Positions 17,775-25,304 of a stretch of DNA of 45,977 nucleotides are shown here, piece after piece (the stretch's first letter is position 1; the number at the start of each line of letters is the position of its first letter). The translations under genes were made by a program, and so were the position numbers. The notes under the pieces were generated by a model that was given only the letters and a program-made list of their open reading frames with translations, did no database searches and was not told where the DNA came from. The stretch is from positions 1 to 45,977 of the forward strand of contig DEQR01000048.1 in the NCBI GenBank assembly GCA_002360535.1, in the 5' to 3' direction. The DNA is from Thiobacillus sp. UBA3361. GTDB lineage: Bacteria > Pseudomonadota > Gammaproteobacteria > Burkholderiales > Thiobacillaceae.

Positions 17775-18230
17775 ATGAGCGAACAGCAAATGGACATCCA
17801 CGCCATCATGCGGCACCTGCCCCACCGCTACCCCTTCCTGCTGGTGGACAGGGTGCTGGAACTGGTGCCCGGCGAGCGGATCGTGGCCATCAAGAACGTG
17901 TCAATGAACGAGCCCCACTTTCCGGGCCACTTTCCCAACTTCCCGGTGATGCCCGGCGTGCTGATCCTGGAGGCCATGGCCCAGGCCGCTGGCCTGCTCG
18001 CCTTCAAGTCCGGCACCCAGCAGGTGGACGACAAGAGCGTGATCTACTTCGCCGGCATCGACGGCGCCCGCTTCAAGCGGCCGGTGGTGCCCGGCGACCA
18101 GCTGCGCATCGAGGCCACGGTCATCACCGTCAAGCGCGGCATTTGGAAATTCAGCGTGCGCGCCACCGTGGATGGCCAGCTGGCCAGCGAGGCCGAGCTG
18201 CTGTGCACCCTGAAGCGGATCGACGAGTGA
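17775..18230 (+). CDS. fabZ: 3-hydroxyacyl-ACP dehydratase FabZ
   Basis: About 151 residues. The enzyme dehydrates 3-hydroxyacyl-ACP in fatty acid elongation and competes with lipid A synthesis for the same substrate. LPHRYPFLLVDRV, HFPGHFPNFPVMPGVLILEAMAQAAGLL (with the active His and Glu) and KFKR-like ARFKRPVVPGD are the family hallmarks. The ATG at 17775 is chosen. A TTG at 17766, overlapping the lpxD stop, and an ATG at 17790 are alternatives. Confidence 0.96.
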   Translation: MSEQQMDIHAIMRHLPHRYPFLLVDRVLELVPGERIVAIKNVSMNEPHFPGHFPNFPVMPGVLILEAMAQAAGLLAFKSGTQQVDDKSVIYFAGIDGARFKRPVVPGDQLRIEATVITVKRGIWKFSVRATVDGQLASEAELLCTLKRIDE

Positions 18231-19012
18231 GCGGCGCCGACCGCATTCATCCCACTGCCATCGTCCATGCCGGCGCCCGTCTCGGCGAAGGCGTGGAAAT
18301 CGGCGCCTACAGCATCATCGGCGAACACGTGGAGATCGGCGCCGGCACCCGCGTCGGCCCTCATGCGGTGATCACCGGCCATACCCGCATCGGCCGCGAC
18401 AACCGCATCTTCCAGTTCGTCAGCCTGGGCGAGCAGCCCCAGGACAAGAAATACGCCGGCGAGCCGACCCTGCTGGAGATCGGCGACCGCAACACCATCC
18501 GCGAGTTCTGCACCTTCAACACCGGCACCGTCCAGGACCGGGGTCTCACCCGCATCGGCGACGACAACTGGATCATGGCCTACGTGCACATCGCCCACGA
18601 CTGCGTGGTGGGCAACAACGCCATCTTCGCCAACAACGCCTCCCTGGCGGGGCACGTGACCGTCGATGACTACGCCATCCTGGGCGGTTTCACCGGCGTG
18701 CACCAGTTCTGCCGGGTGGGCGCGCACGTCATCACCGGCATCGCCTCGGTGGTGCGCCAGGACGTGCCGCCCTTCGTCACCGCCTCGGGCAACCCCGCCG
18801 AACCCCATGGCATCAACAGCGAAGGCCTGAAGCGCCGGGGTTTCGGCCCGGACGACCTGGCCGCCTTGAAGCGCGCCTATAAGGCCTTGTTCAAATCCGG
18901 ACTGGGCTTGGCCGAGGCGCGCGCCGTCATCGAGACCGAGTCCCAGGCGGTACCGGCCCTGCGCCCGCTGGTCGATTTCCTGGCTGTATCCGGCCGCGGC
19001 ATCATTCGGTGA
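18227..19012 (+). CDS. lpxA: UDP-N-acetylglucosamine O-acyltransferase
   Basis: The 261-residue first enzyme of lipid A synthesis consists of hexapeptide repeats (IHPTAIVHAGARLGEGVEIGAYSIIG...) and a C-terminal helical domain. The catalytic His lies in the IAHDCVVGNN segment, and GGFTGVHQFCRVG is also typical. The start is a GTG overlapping the fabZ stop (GTGA), which gives the family length. The stop codon falls inside the first unit of a heptamer repeat tract. Confidence 0.97.
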   Translation: MSGADRIHPTAIVHAGARLGEGVEIGAYSIIGEHVEIGAGTRVGPHAVITGHTRIGRDNRIFQFVSLGEQPQDKKYAGEPTLLEIGDRNTIREFCTFNTGTVQDRGLTRIGDDNWIMAYVHIAHDCVVGNNAIFANNASLAGHVTVDDYAILGGFTGVHQFCRVGAHVITGIASVVRQDVPPFVTASGNPAEPHGINSEGLKRRGFGPDDLAALKRAYKALFKSGLGLAEARAVIETESQAVPALRPLVDFLAVSGRGIIR

Positions 19013-19036
19013 GGCGTTGGGCGTGAGGGGTGGGGC
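19009..19036. repeat. Single arm of heptamer repeats at lpxA/lpxB
   Basis: Four 7-bp units lie head to tail: GTGAGGC, GTTGGGC, GTGAGGG and GTGGGGC. The unit is the one seen between motA and motB (GTGAGGC). No matching inverted arm is clear downstream. The tract contains the lpxA stop codon and both candidate lpxB starts. Confidence 0.5.
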
Positions 19037-20207
19037 GGAACATTCGCAGGACCCGTCGCGTCTTTCGCCACCCGCCAACGAGATCGGCATTGTCGCCGGC
19101 GAGGCCTCCGGTGACCTGCTGGGCAGCCTGCTGATCCGTTCGCTCCGGGGCGCCGGCTTGGCCACCGGCTTCCGGGGCATCGCCGGGGCGAAAATGCAGG
19201 GCCTCGGCGCCCGTTCCCTTTTCCCCATGGAGGCCCTGTCGGTGCGCGGCTACGTGGAGGCCCTGGGCAGCCTGCGCGGCATCCTGAACATCCGCAAGCG
19301 CCTCGCCAAGGAGCTGATCGCCCACCCGCCGCGCCTGTTCATCGGCGTCGATGCCCCGGACTTCAACCTGGCCCTGGAGGCTCGGCTGAAAAAGGCCGGC
19401 ATCCCGACGGTGCACTTCGTCAGCCCCTCCATCTGGGCCTGGCGCGGCGGCCGGATCAAGAAGATCCGCCACGCCGTATCGCACATGCTGCTGATCTTTC
19501 CCTTCGAGGACGAGATCTATCGCCGGGCGGGCATCCCCGCCACCTACGTGGGCCACCCTCTGGCCCATGCACTGCCCGAAAAGCCCGACCGGATGGCAGC
19601 GCGCGAGCGTTTGAAGCTGCGTCCGGACAGGGAATATCTGGCCCTGCTGCCGGGCAGCCGGGTGGGTGAGCTCAAGGCCCTGGCGGGTCTGTTCGTGGCC
19701 ACCGCCGCCCGCCTGGCCGAACAGCGGCCGGGGCTGCAATTCCTCGTGCCCCTGGTCAACCGGGAAACGCGCCAACTGTTCGAGACGGCCCTGCACAAGG
19801 CCGGCCGCGAACTGCCCCTGCGGATACTGTTCGGCCATGCCCACGATGCCCTGCAGGCCGCCGACCTGGCCTTGGTGGCCTCCGGCACAGCCACCCTGGA
19901 AGCCCTGTTGCTGGGCTGTCCGCACGTCATCACCTACCGGGTGCCCTGGCTGACCTGGCAGATCATGCGCCGCCAGGCCTACCTGCCCTGGGTGGGCCTG
20001 CCCAACATCCTGGCGCGCCGGGACCTGGTGCCGGAGTTGCTGCAAGAACAGGCCCGCCCGGAGGTGCTCGCCGATGCCCTGCTGCGCCTGCTGGACGACC
20101 GGGCCGAACGGGAGCGGATGCGCCAGGGCTTCGACGAACTGCGCGCCAGCCTGCGCCGCGACACACCGCGCCTGATCGCCCATGCGCTGCGGCCGTACCT
20201 GACTTGA
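19023..20207 (+). CDS. lpxB: Lipid-A-disaccharide synthase
   Basis: About 394 residues. The enzyme joins UDP-2,3-diacylglucosamine and lipid X to make the lipid A disaccharide. The conserved body starts at IGIVAGEASGDLLGS, with FIGVDAPDFNL, YVSPSIWAW-like HFVSPSIWAWRGGR and VGHPL following, and the sugar-nucleotide loop LALVASGTATLEALLLGCP near the end. The start is unclear. A GTG at 19023 preceded by GAGG is chosen, and a TTG at 19017 is possible. Either way the first 20 residues are encoded partly by a repeat tract and have no family counterpart. It shares its stop with the rnhB start (TTGA). Confidence 0.95.
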   Translation: MRGGAEHSQDPSRLSPPANEIGIVAGEASGDLLGSLLIRSLRGAGLATGFRGIAGAKMQGLGARSLFPMEALSVRGYVEALGSLRGILNIRKRLAKELIAHPPRLFIGVDAPDFNLALEARLKKAGIPTVHFVSPSIWAWRGGRIKKIRHAVSHMLLIFPFEDEIYRRAGIPATYVGHPLAHALPEKPDRMAARERLKLRPDREYLALLPGSRVGELKALAGLFVATAARLAEQRPGLQFLVPLVNRETRQLFETALHKAGRELPLRILFGHAHDALQAADLALVASGTATLEALLLGCPHVITYRVPWLTWQIMRRQAYLPWVGLPNILARRDLVPELLQEQARPEVLADALLRLLDDRAERERMRQGFDELRASLRRDTPRLIAHALRPYLT

Positions 20208-20812
20208 GCACGTCCGCCCCATCCCTCGCTTCCCAAGCCTCACAACACCCCTGCGGCGTGGACGAGGCCGGCCGCGGCCCCTTGGCCGGCCCGGTCTATG
20301 CCGCCGCCGTGATCCTCGATCCGCGCCACCCCATCCCGGGCCTGAAGGACTCCAAGAAGCTATCCGCCGCCAACCGCATCCGCCTGGCCGGCGAGATCCG
20401 CGCCCATGCCCTGGCCTGGTCCGTCGCCGTGGCCAGCGTGGAGGAGATCGACCGCCTGAACATCCTCCATGCCAGCCTGCTGGCCATGCGGCGGGCGGTG
20501 CTCGCCCTGTCCCCCTCTCCCGCCCAGGTCCTGGTGGACGGCAACCGCTGTCCCGACCTGCCCTTCCCCACCCGCGCCATCGTCAGGGGCGACGACCTGG
20601 TGCCGGCGATCTCCGCCGCCTCCATCCTCGCCAAGACGGAAAGGGATAAAGAAATGGCGCGCCTTGCCGTTATCCACCCCGAGTACGGTTTCGACCGCCA
20701 TGCCGGCTATCCCACCGCCGAGCATCTGGCTGCGCTGCGGACGCATGGCCCCTGCCCGGAACACCGGCGCAGTTTCGGTCCGGTCAGACAGGTCCTGCAA
20801 ACCGTTTCTTGA
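20204..20812 (+). CDS. rnhB: Ribonuclease HII
   Basis: The 202-residue enzyme removes ribonucleotides from DNA. GVDEAGRGPLAGPVYAAAV holds the first acidic pair, LKDSKKLS and VLVDGNRCPDLP follow, and DDLVPAISAASILAKTERDKEM and YPEYGF-like HPEYGFDRHAGYPT complete the family pattern. The start is a TTG overlapping the lpxB stop. It closes the long housekeeping block; an 79-bp gap with no obvious terminator precedes motA. Confidence 0.96.
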   Translation: MSTSAPSLASQASQHPCGVDEAGRGPLAGPVYAAAVILDPRHPIPGLKDSKKLSAANRIRLAGEIRAHALAWSVAVASVEEIDRLNILHASLLAMRRAVLALSPSPAQVLVDGNRCPDLPFPTRAIVRGDDLVPAISAASILAKTERDKEMARLAVIHPEYGFDRHAGYPTAEHLAALRTHGPCPEHRRSFGPVRQVLQTVS

Positions 20813-20891
20813 TCGGGTGGGCGGGCGACCGCCAGCCGATGTGGGGCCGGTGGAAAGCCGGTGCGAGGGATAGGCGAAGGAGAAAACGACA

Positions 20892-21752
20892 ATGATGGTG
20901 ATCATCGGCTGGGTGGTGGCCCTGGCGGGCGTCTTCGGTGGTTTTGCCGCCGCGGGTGGCCACCTGGCGGCGCTGTTCCAGCCTCTGGAACTGGTGATGA
21001 TCGGCGGCGGTGCCGCGGGCGCCTTCGTGGCGGCCAACACCATGCATGGCGTCAAGCACACGCTGGGCGGCATCGCCAGCTGCTTCAAGGGCTCCAAATA
21101 CACCAAGACCTTCTACATGGAACTGCTGGCCCTGCTCTACGAGCTGCTGGCCAAGGTGCGCAAGGAAGGCCTCATGTCGCTGGAAAACGATGTGGAGGAG
21201 CCTGAGAAGAGTGCCATCTTCACCAAATATCCCAGCCTGCTGGCGGATCACCACCTGATCGAGTTCATCACCGATTACCTGCGCATGATGGTGGGCGGCA
21301 ACCTGAATGCCCTGGAAATCGAGAACCTGATGGACAACGAGATCGAAACCCATCATCACGAGGAGATGCACTCCTCCCACGCGGTGTCCAAGCTGGCCGA
21401 CGGCATGCCCGCCTTCGGTATCGTCGCCGCGGTCATGGGCGTGGTGCACACCATGGAATCCCTGCACCTGCCGCCCCAGGAACTGGGCATCCTGATCGCC
21501 CACGCACTCGTGGGCACTTTCCTCGGCATCCTGCTTTCCTACGGCTTCGTCGCGCCTCTGGCCACGGTGCTGGAAGGCAAGGCCGCAGAGGGCAGCAAGG
21601 TCTATCAGACGGTGAAGGTGGTTCTGCTGGCCTCCCTGAACGGCTTTGCGCCTCAGGTCTGCGTGGAGTTCGGCCGCAAGGTGCTGTTCTCGACGGAGCG
21701 GCCGTCGTTCAAGGAACTGGAAGACGACATCAAATCGCGGAAGGGCAAATGA
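20892..21752 (+). CDS. motA: Flagellar motor stator protein MotA
   Basis: The 286-residue protein has the MotA layout: two N-terminal membrane helices, a large cytoplasmic loop (about residues 60-170) with charged stretches, then MPAFGIVAAVMGVVHTM and the fourth helix (ALVGTFLGILLSYGFVAPL). With MotB it forms the proton channel that drives flagellar rotation. GAAGGAGA precedes the ATG. No other flagellar or chemotaxis gene is in the window. Confidence 0.96.
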   Translation: MMVIIGWVVALAGVFGGFAAAGGHLAALFQPLELVMIGGGAAGAFVAANTMHGVKHTLGGIASCFKGSKYTKTFYMELLALLYELLAKVRKEGLMSLENDVEEPEKSAIFTKYPSLLADHHLIEFITDYLRMMVGGNLNALEIENLMDNEIETHHHEEMHSSHAVSKLADGMPAFGIVAAVMGVVHTMESLHLPPQELGILIAHALVGTFLGILLSYGFVAPLATVLEGKAAEGSKVYQTVKVVLLASLNGFAPQVCVEFGRKVLFSTERPSFKELEDDIKSRKGK

Positions 21753-21754
21753 TC

Positions 21755-21842
21755 GTGAGGCGTGAGGCGAGAGGGGTGAGGCGATGATGGTCGTGGAGGC
21801 GGGTATGGTCGAGCCTTACGCCTTACGCCTCACGCCTCACCC
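21755..21842. repeat. Heptamer-arm inverted repeat between motA and motB
   Basis: The left arm (21755-21783) is GTGAGGC, GTGAGGC, GAGAGGG and GTGAGGC. The right arm (about 21813-21842), read on the other strand, is GTGAGGC twice then GTAAGGC twice. The outer 15 bp (21755-21769 with 21826-21840) pair perfectly. The core of about 29 bp is unrelated to that of the frr/uppS element. The element begins two bases after the motA stop and ends just before the motB ribosome binding site. Confidence 0.75.
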
Positions 21843-21859
21843 GTTCCGGAGGAACGCAA

Positions 21860-22786
21860 GTGGCTGACGATTCGCAGCGCCCGATAGTCATCAAGCGCAT
21901 CAAGAAGGGCGGCGGCGGTGCTCACGGTGGCGCCTGGAAGATCGCCTACGCCGACTTCGTCACCGCCATGATGGCCTTCTTCCTGCTCATGTGGCTGCTG
22001 GGATCCGCCACCAAGGCACAGATGGAAGGCATTTCCGAGTACTTCAAGACGCCATTGAAGGTGGCCCTGCAAGGGGGATACGGCTCCGGCGACGCCTCCC
22101 ACGTCATCAAAGGCGGCGGCGAGGACCTGACCCGCAAGGCCGGCCAGGTCATGCGCGGCGCGGAGGAAAGCAAGCAGGACGTGATCAGCCTGAACAAGAG
22201 CAAGGAAGAGCAGGCCAAGCTGGACACCGCCCGGCTCACCGAAATGAAAACCCGCCTGGAAAAGGCGGTGGAGGCCCAGGCCAAGCTCAAGGCCTTCAAG
22301 AAGCAAATCAAGCTGGACATCACCAGCGAGGGCCTGCGCATCCAGATCGTGGACGACCAGAACCGGCCCATGTTCGATTCAGGCAGCGCGGTGATGAAGG
22401 ACTACACCCGCGAGATCCTGCGCGAGATCGGCCTGACCCTGAATGCCCTGCCCAACAAGATCAGCCTGTCCGGGCATACCGACGCGGTGCAGTACGCCAA
22501 CGGCTTGGTCGGCTACAGCAACTGGGAACTGTCCGCCGATCGGGCCAATGCCGCGCGCCGCGAACTGGTGGTCGGCGGCCTTGCGGAAGACAAGCTGTTG
22601 CGGGTGGTCGGCCTGGGCTCGGCCATTCCCTTCAACAAGGACGATCCCAACGCGCCCATCAACCGACGCATTTCCATCATCGTCATGAACAAGAAGGCCG
22701 AAGAAGCGGTCACCAAGGAAGGCCAGCAGGTGGAGGCCGCCACCGTCCAGCAGGTCCAGGAACGACTCGATGCTGGCCGGCACTGA
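21860..22786 (+). CDS. motB: Flagellar motor stator protein MotB
   Basis: The 308-residue protein has the MotB N-terminus WKIAYADFVTAMMAFFLLMWLLG, with the proton-carrying Asp at 32. A plug/linker region is rich in Lys and Gln, and the C-terminal OmpA-like peptidoglycan-binding domain (about 160-280) contains LSGHTDAVQYAN and LSADRANAARREL. The start is a GTG at 21860 with CGGAGGA upstream. It anchors MotA to the wall. The next gene starts 17 bp inside its 3' end. Confidence 0.96.
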   Translation: MADDSQRPIVIKRIKKGGGGAHGGAWKIAYADFVTAMMAFFLLMWLLGSATKAQMEGISEYFKTPLKVALQGGYGSGDASHVIKGGGEDLTRKAGQVMRGAEESKQDVISLNKSKEEQAKLDTARLTEMKTRLEKAVEAQAKLKAFKKQIKLDITSEGLRIQIVDDQNRPMFDSGSAVMKDYTREILREIGLTLNALPNKISLSGHTDAVQYANGLVGYSNWELSADRANAARRELVVGGLAEDKLLRVVGLGSAIPFNKDDPNAPINRRISIIVMNKKAEEAVTKEGQQVEAATVQQVQERLDAGRH

Positions 22787-23555
22787 CGCCCTGACGACCG
22801 GCTTTCTGCAACGCCGCCCCCCGGCGCTGGTGGCCTTGCTGGTGCAGGCCCTGGCCTGGGGCGCCACCTTCATTCTCCTCAGTCTGGCCGGGGACCTCAC
22901 CTCACCCGCACCCATGCCCTGGCCGATCCTGGCGCAGGGGCTGCTGGCTTGGGGCATCGCCGGTTGGCTCGGCCAGCCGGCCTGGTGGCAGCTTATCCAC
23001 CTGCTGTTTTTCCCCGCCGTCTGGCTGACCGGCCAGGCGCACCTGAACCCGGCCTGGTTCTTGGCCGGGCTGGTCATCCTGGCGCTGACTTCCATCGGCG
23101 TGCTGCGCACCCGCGTCCCCCTCTACCTGTCCAGCAGGCAGGCCGTGGCGCGCCTTGCCGAACTGCTACCCGGTACCAACGGCAAACATCTCGCCGATCT
23201 GGGCTGCGGTCTGGGCGGCCCGCTTGCGAATCTGGCCGCGCTGCGACCTGACTTGGTCCTGCATGGGGTGGAGGCCGCGCCGCTCAACTGGCTGGTCAGC
23301 CGGCTGCGTCTGGGCCGCAAGGCCAGCGTCCGTCTGGGCAGTATCTGGGACGAGGACCTGGGCCGCTACGACGCCGTCTATGCCTACCTGTCCCCCGCCC
23401 CCATGGCCCGCCTGTGGGACAAGGCGCGGCGTGAGATGCGGCCAGGTGCCCTGTTCATCAGCAACAGCTTCGCCATCCCCGGCGTCGAGCCCGACCAGAT
23501 CATCGAATTGGATGACCTGACCCGTGCCCGGCTGCTGGTCTGGCGCATGGCATGA
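22770..23555 (+). CDS. Membrane-anchored class I SAM methyltransferase
   Basis: A 261-residue protein. The first 110 residues hold about four hydrophobic helices and the rest is a Rossmann methyltransferase domain: LADLGCGLGGPLANLA is the SAM-binding motif, HGVEAAPLNWL the acidic loop. YDAVYAYLSPAPMARLW and GALFISNSFAIPG fit post-I motifs. The substrate is unknown. Similar small methyltransferases with membrane N-termini occur next to motAB or in unrelated places, so flagellar modification is only a guess. It overlaps motB by 17 bp and the next gene by ATGA, implying one transcript. Confidence 0.8.
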   Translation: MLAGTDALTTGFLQRRPPALVALLVQALAWGATFILLSLAGDLTSPAPMPWPILAQGLLAWGIAGWLGQPAWWQLIHLLFFPAVWLTGQAHLNPAWFLAGLVILALTSIGVLRTRVPLYLSSRQAVARLAELLPGTNGKHLADLGCGLGGPLANLAALRPDLVLHGVEAAPLNWLVSRLRLGRKASVRLGSIWDEDLGRYDAVYAYLSPAPMARLWDKARREMRPGALFISNSFAIPGVEPDQIIELDDLTRARLLVWRMA

Positions 23556-25090
23556 CCCCCCAGGACTGGCAGACCCGTCTCGGTCCCAGCGAACTGCCTG
23601 CCTTTCAGCACACCCTGGCGGCCCTGTCCAAACTGCGCCGGGAGGGCGACGGCCTGCCCGCCAGCCGCGCCGCGGCGGTCATCCTGACCGACCCCCTGCT
23701 GACCCTGCGCGTGCTGCATGCCGCCAACAACCGCTCCCGTCTGGAACCCAACGTCTGTACGGTCGAGCATGCCCTCATGATGTCCGGCCTGCAGAGTTTC
23801 CTGGAGTCTCTGCCGGCCATCGCCGCAGTCGAGAACACCGCCCTGGGACGCAACGCCAGCGCCATGGGTGCCGTACATGCCCTGCTGCGGCGAGCCCAGC
23901 ACGCCGCCTGGCAGGCGCGCGATTTCGCCGTCCTGCACCGCGACATCCGTGCCGAGGAGGTGCAGGTCGCAGCCCTGCTCCATTTCGCCCCCCTGTTCCT
24001 GATGTGGCTAAAGACGCCGGATGAGGCCCGGCACCTGCAACGGCTTGCCCGCCGGGTCGGCGCGGAGCATTCGGAACAGGAAGTACTGGGCCAGCCGATG
24101 CAGGCCCTGCGCATGCAGTTGCTGGAAATCTGGCGCATGCCGGACCTGATCCGCGACCTGCACGACGAGCGCAATGCGGAGCGGAACCGGCAGGCGCTGC
24201 TGCGCGCCTGCCTGGACATCGCCGTGCATTGCGAGCGGGGCTGGTGGGCGACGGAATTGACCGACGATTACGCCCGTCTGGCCGGCGTGGAAAACATACC
24301 GCTGGAAGAGGTGATCGCCACCGTCCACGCCAACGCGGCGCGGGTGGCCCGGCACGACGACTGGATCACCGCCCCTCCGGCCGCCGCCTGGTTGGTCATG
24401 GAACCGGGCGAATGGCCGGCGGACGAGGATGAGGACGAGGATGCCGAACCGCGGGTCGCGGCTGCCGCCGCTCAGCGGGCCGAACCGGCCAGTCCCGCCC
24501 GGGCCGCGTCCGGCAAACCGCAACCGGCCGCCGAGACACCGCCGGCGGTGGCGGAAGAAGCGCCCCATGTCTGCCCGATGCCTAACAAGCAGGCGTTCCA
24601 GGACAGCCTGCGCAGCATCGAGAGCCACCTCGACCGCAGCCTGAACCTGAACCAGATGTCCGCCATCATCCTCAAGGGGCTGCATAACGGACTGGGCCTG
24701 TCCCGGATCATGTTCGCCATGGCCACACCCGACGGCAAACGGGTGAAAAGCCGCTTCACCCTGGGCATCCCCGCGGATGATCCGTTGCGCCATTTCGAAT
24801 TCGAACTGGAGGGTAAGGACCTGTTCGCCCAGTTGATGAAGAAGATGCAGGGCGTGTGGCTCAACGAGGACAACCGCGAACGCCTGTGGCCGATGGTCGG
24901 CCCCCGGCTGCGGGAGATGATCGGCGTCGGCGACTTCTATGCCATGTCCCTGCTGTCCGGCAGCCGGCCTGTCGGAATGATCTATGGCGATCGTGGCCAT
25001 GGGGAATGCGGCCTGGACCCGCACACCTACACCGATTTCAAGATGCTCTGCCTGCAGGCCGCGCGGGGGCTGAGCCAGCTCAAGACCTGA
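23552..25090 (+). CDS. HDOD-domain signalling protein with C-terminal GAF-like domain
   Basis: The 512-residue protein has an HDOD-like N-terminal region (about 10-250: PAFQHTLAALSKLRREG, ILTDPLLTLRVLHAANN, ALMMSGLQSFLESLPAI). A low-complexity acidic and Ala/Pro-rich linker follows (EDEDEDAE near 295), then a GAF-like region (about 345-510) with LNQMSAIILKGLHNGLGLSRIMFAM and RPVGMIYGDRG. HDOD proteins lack the metal-binding HD residues and act as regulators, often of motility or cyclic-di-GMP circuits. Its ATG overlaps the methyltransferase stop, so motA-motB-mtase-HDOD look like one operon. No enzymatic GGDEF or EAL domain is present. Confidence 0.82.
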   Translation: MTPQDWQTRLGPSELPAFQHTLAALSKLRREGDGLPASRAAAVILTDPLLTLRVLHAANNRSRLEPNVCTVEHALMMSGLQSFLESLPAIAAVENTALGRNASAMGAVHALLRRAQHAAWQARDFAVLHRDIRAEEVQVAALLHFAPLFLMWLKTPDEARHLQRLARRVGAEHSEQEVLGQPMQALRMQLLEIWRMPDLIRDLHDERNAERNRQALLRACLDIAVHCERGWWATELTDDYARLAGVENIPLEEVIATVHANAARVARHDDWITAPPAAAWLVMEPGEWPADEDEDEDAEPRVAAAAAQRAEPASPARAASGKPQPAAETPPAVAEEAPHVCPMPNKQAFQDSLRSIESHLDRSLNLNQMSAIILKGLHNGLGLSRIMFAMATPDGKRVKSRFTLGIPADDPLRHFEFELEGKDLFAQLMKKMQGVWLNEDNRERLWPMVGPRLREMIGVGDFYAMSLLSGSRPVGMIYGDRGHGECGLDPHTYTDFKMLCLQAARGLSQLKT

Positions 25091-25130
25091 AGCACGCTCG
25101 GCACGACATCCAACGTGCCGTCGCGCGCGG

Positions 25131-25192
25131 TTACAGTCTGTTACAAACCCTTAACCCTCCTTAACAGAAGCCCGCCGCTTTCGGGGCATACT
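25131..25192 (+). promoter_or_regulatory. Four 10-bp-phased TTAC/TTAAC repeats and -10 box before efflux operon
   Basis: TTACA (25131), TTACA (25141), TTAAC (25151) and TTAAC (25161) start exactly 10 bp apart, on one face of the helix. CATACT at 25187-25192 is a plausible -10. The last repeat lies in the -35 zone, as for promoters activated by OmpR/PhoB-type response regulators. The first two repeats resemble an RstA-type box (TACA-N4-GTTACA). The regulator is not encoded in this window. Confidence 0.55.
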
Positions 25193-25304
25193 GGCGGTGA
25201 CGGTCTGCGCGCTCGCTCGACCCGCCCATCAAGGAACTTTCGGGTCGAGGCGCGGCCTGTCGAGAGCCATCCGCAATCCATCGCCGGGCGCAGCCGGCTT
25301 GACC

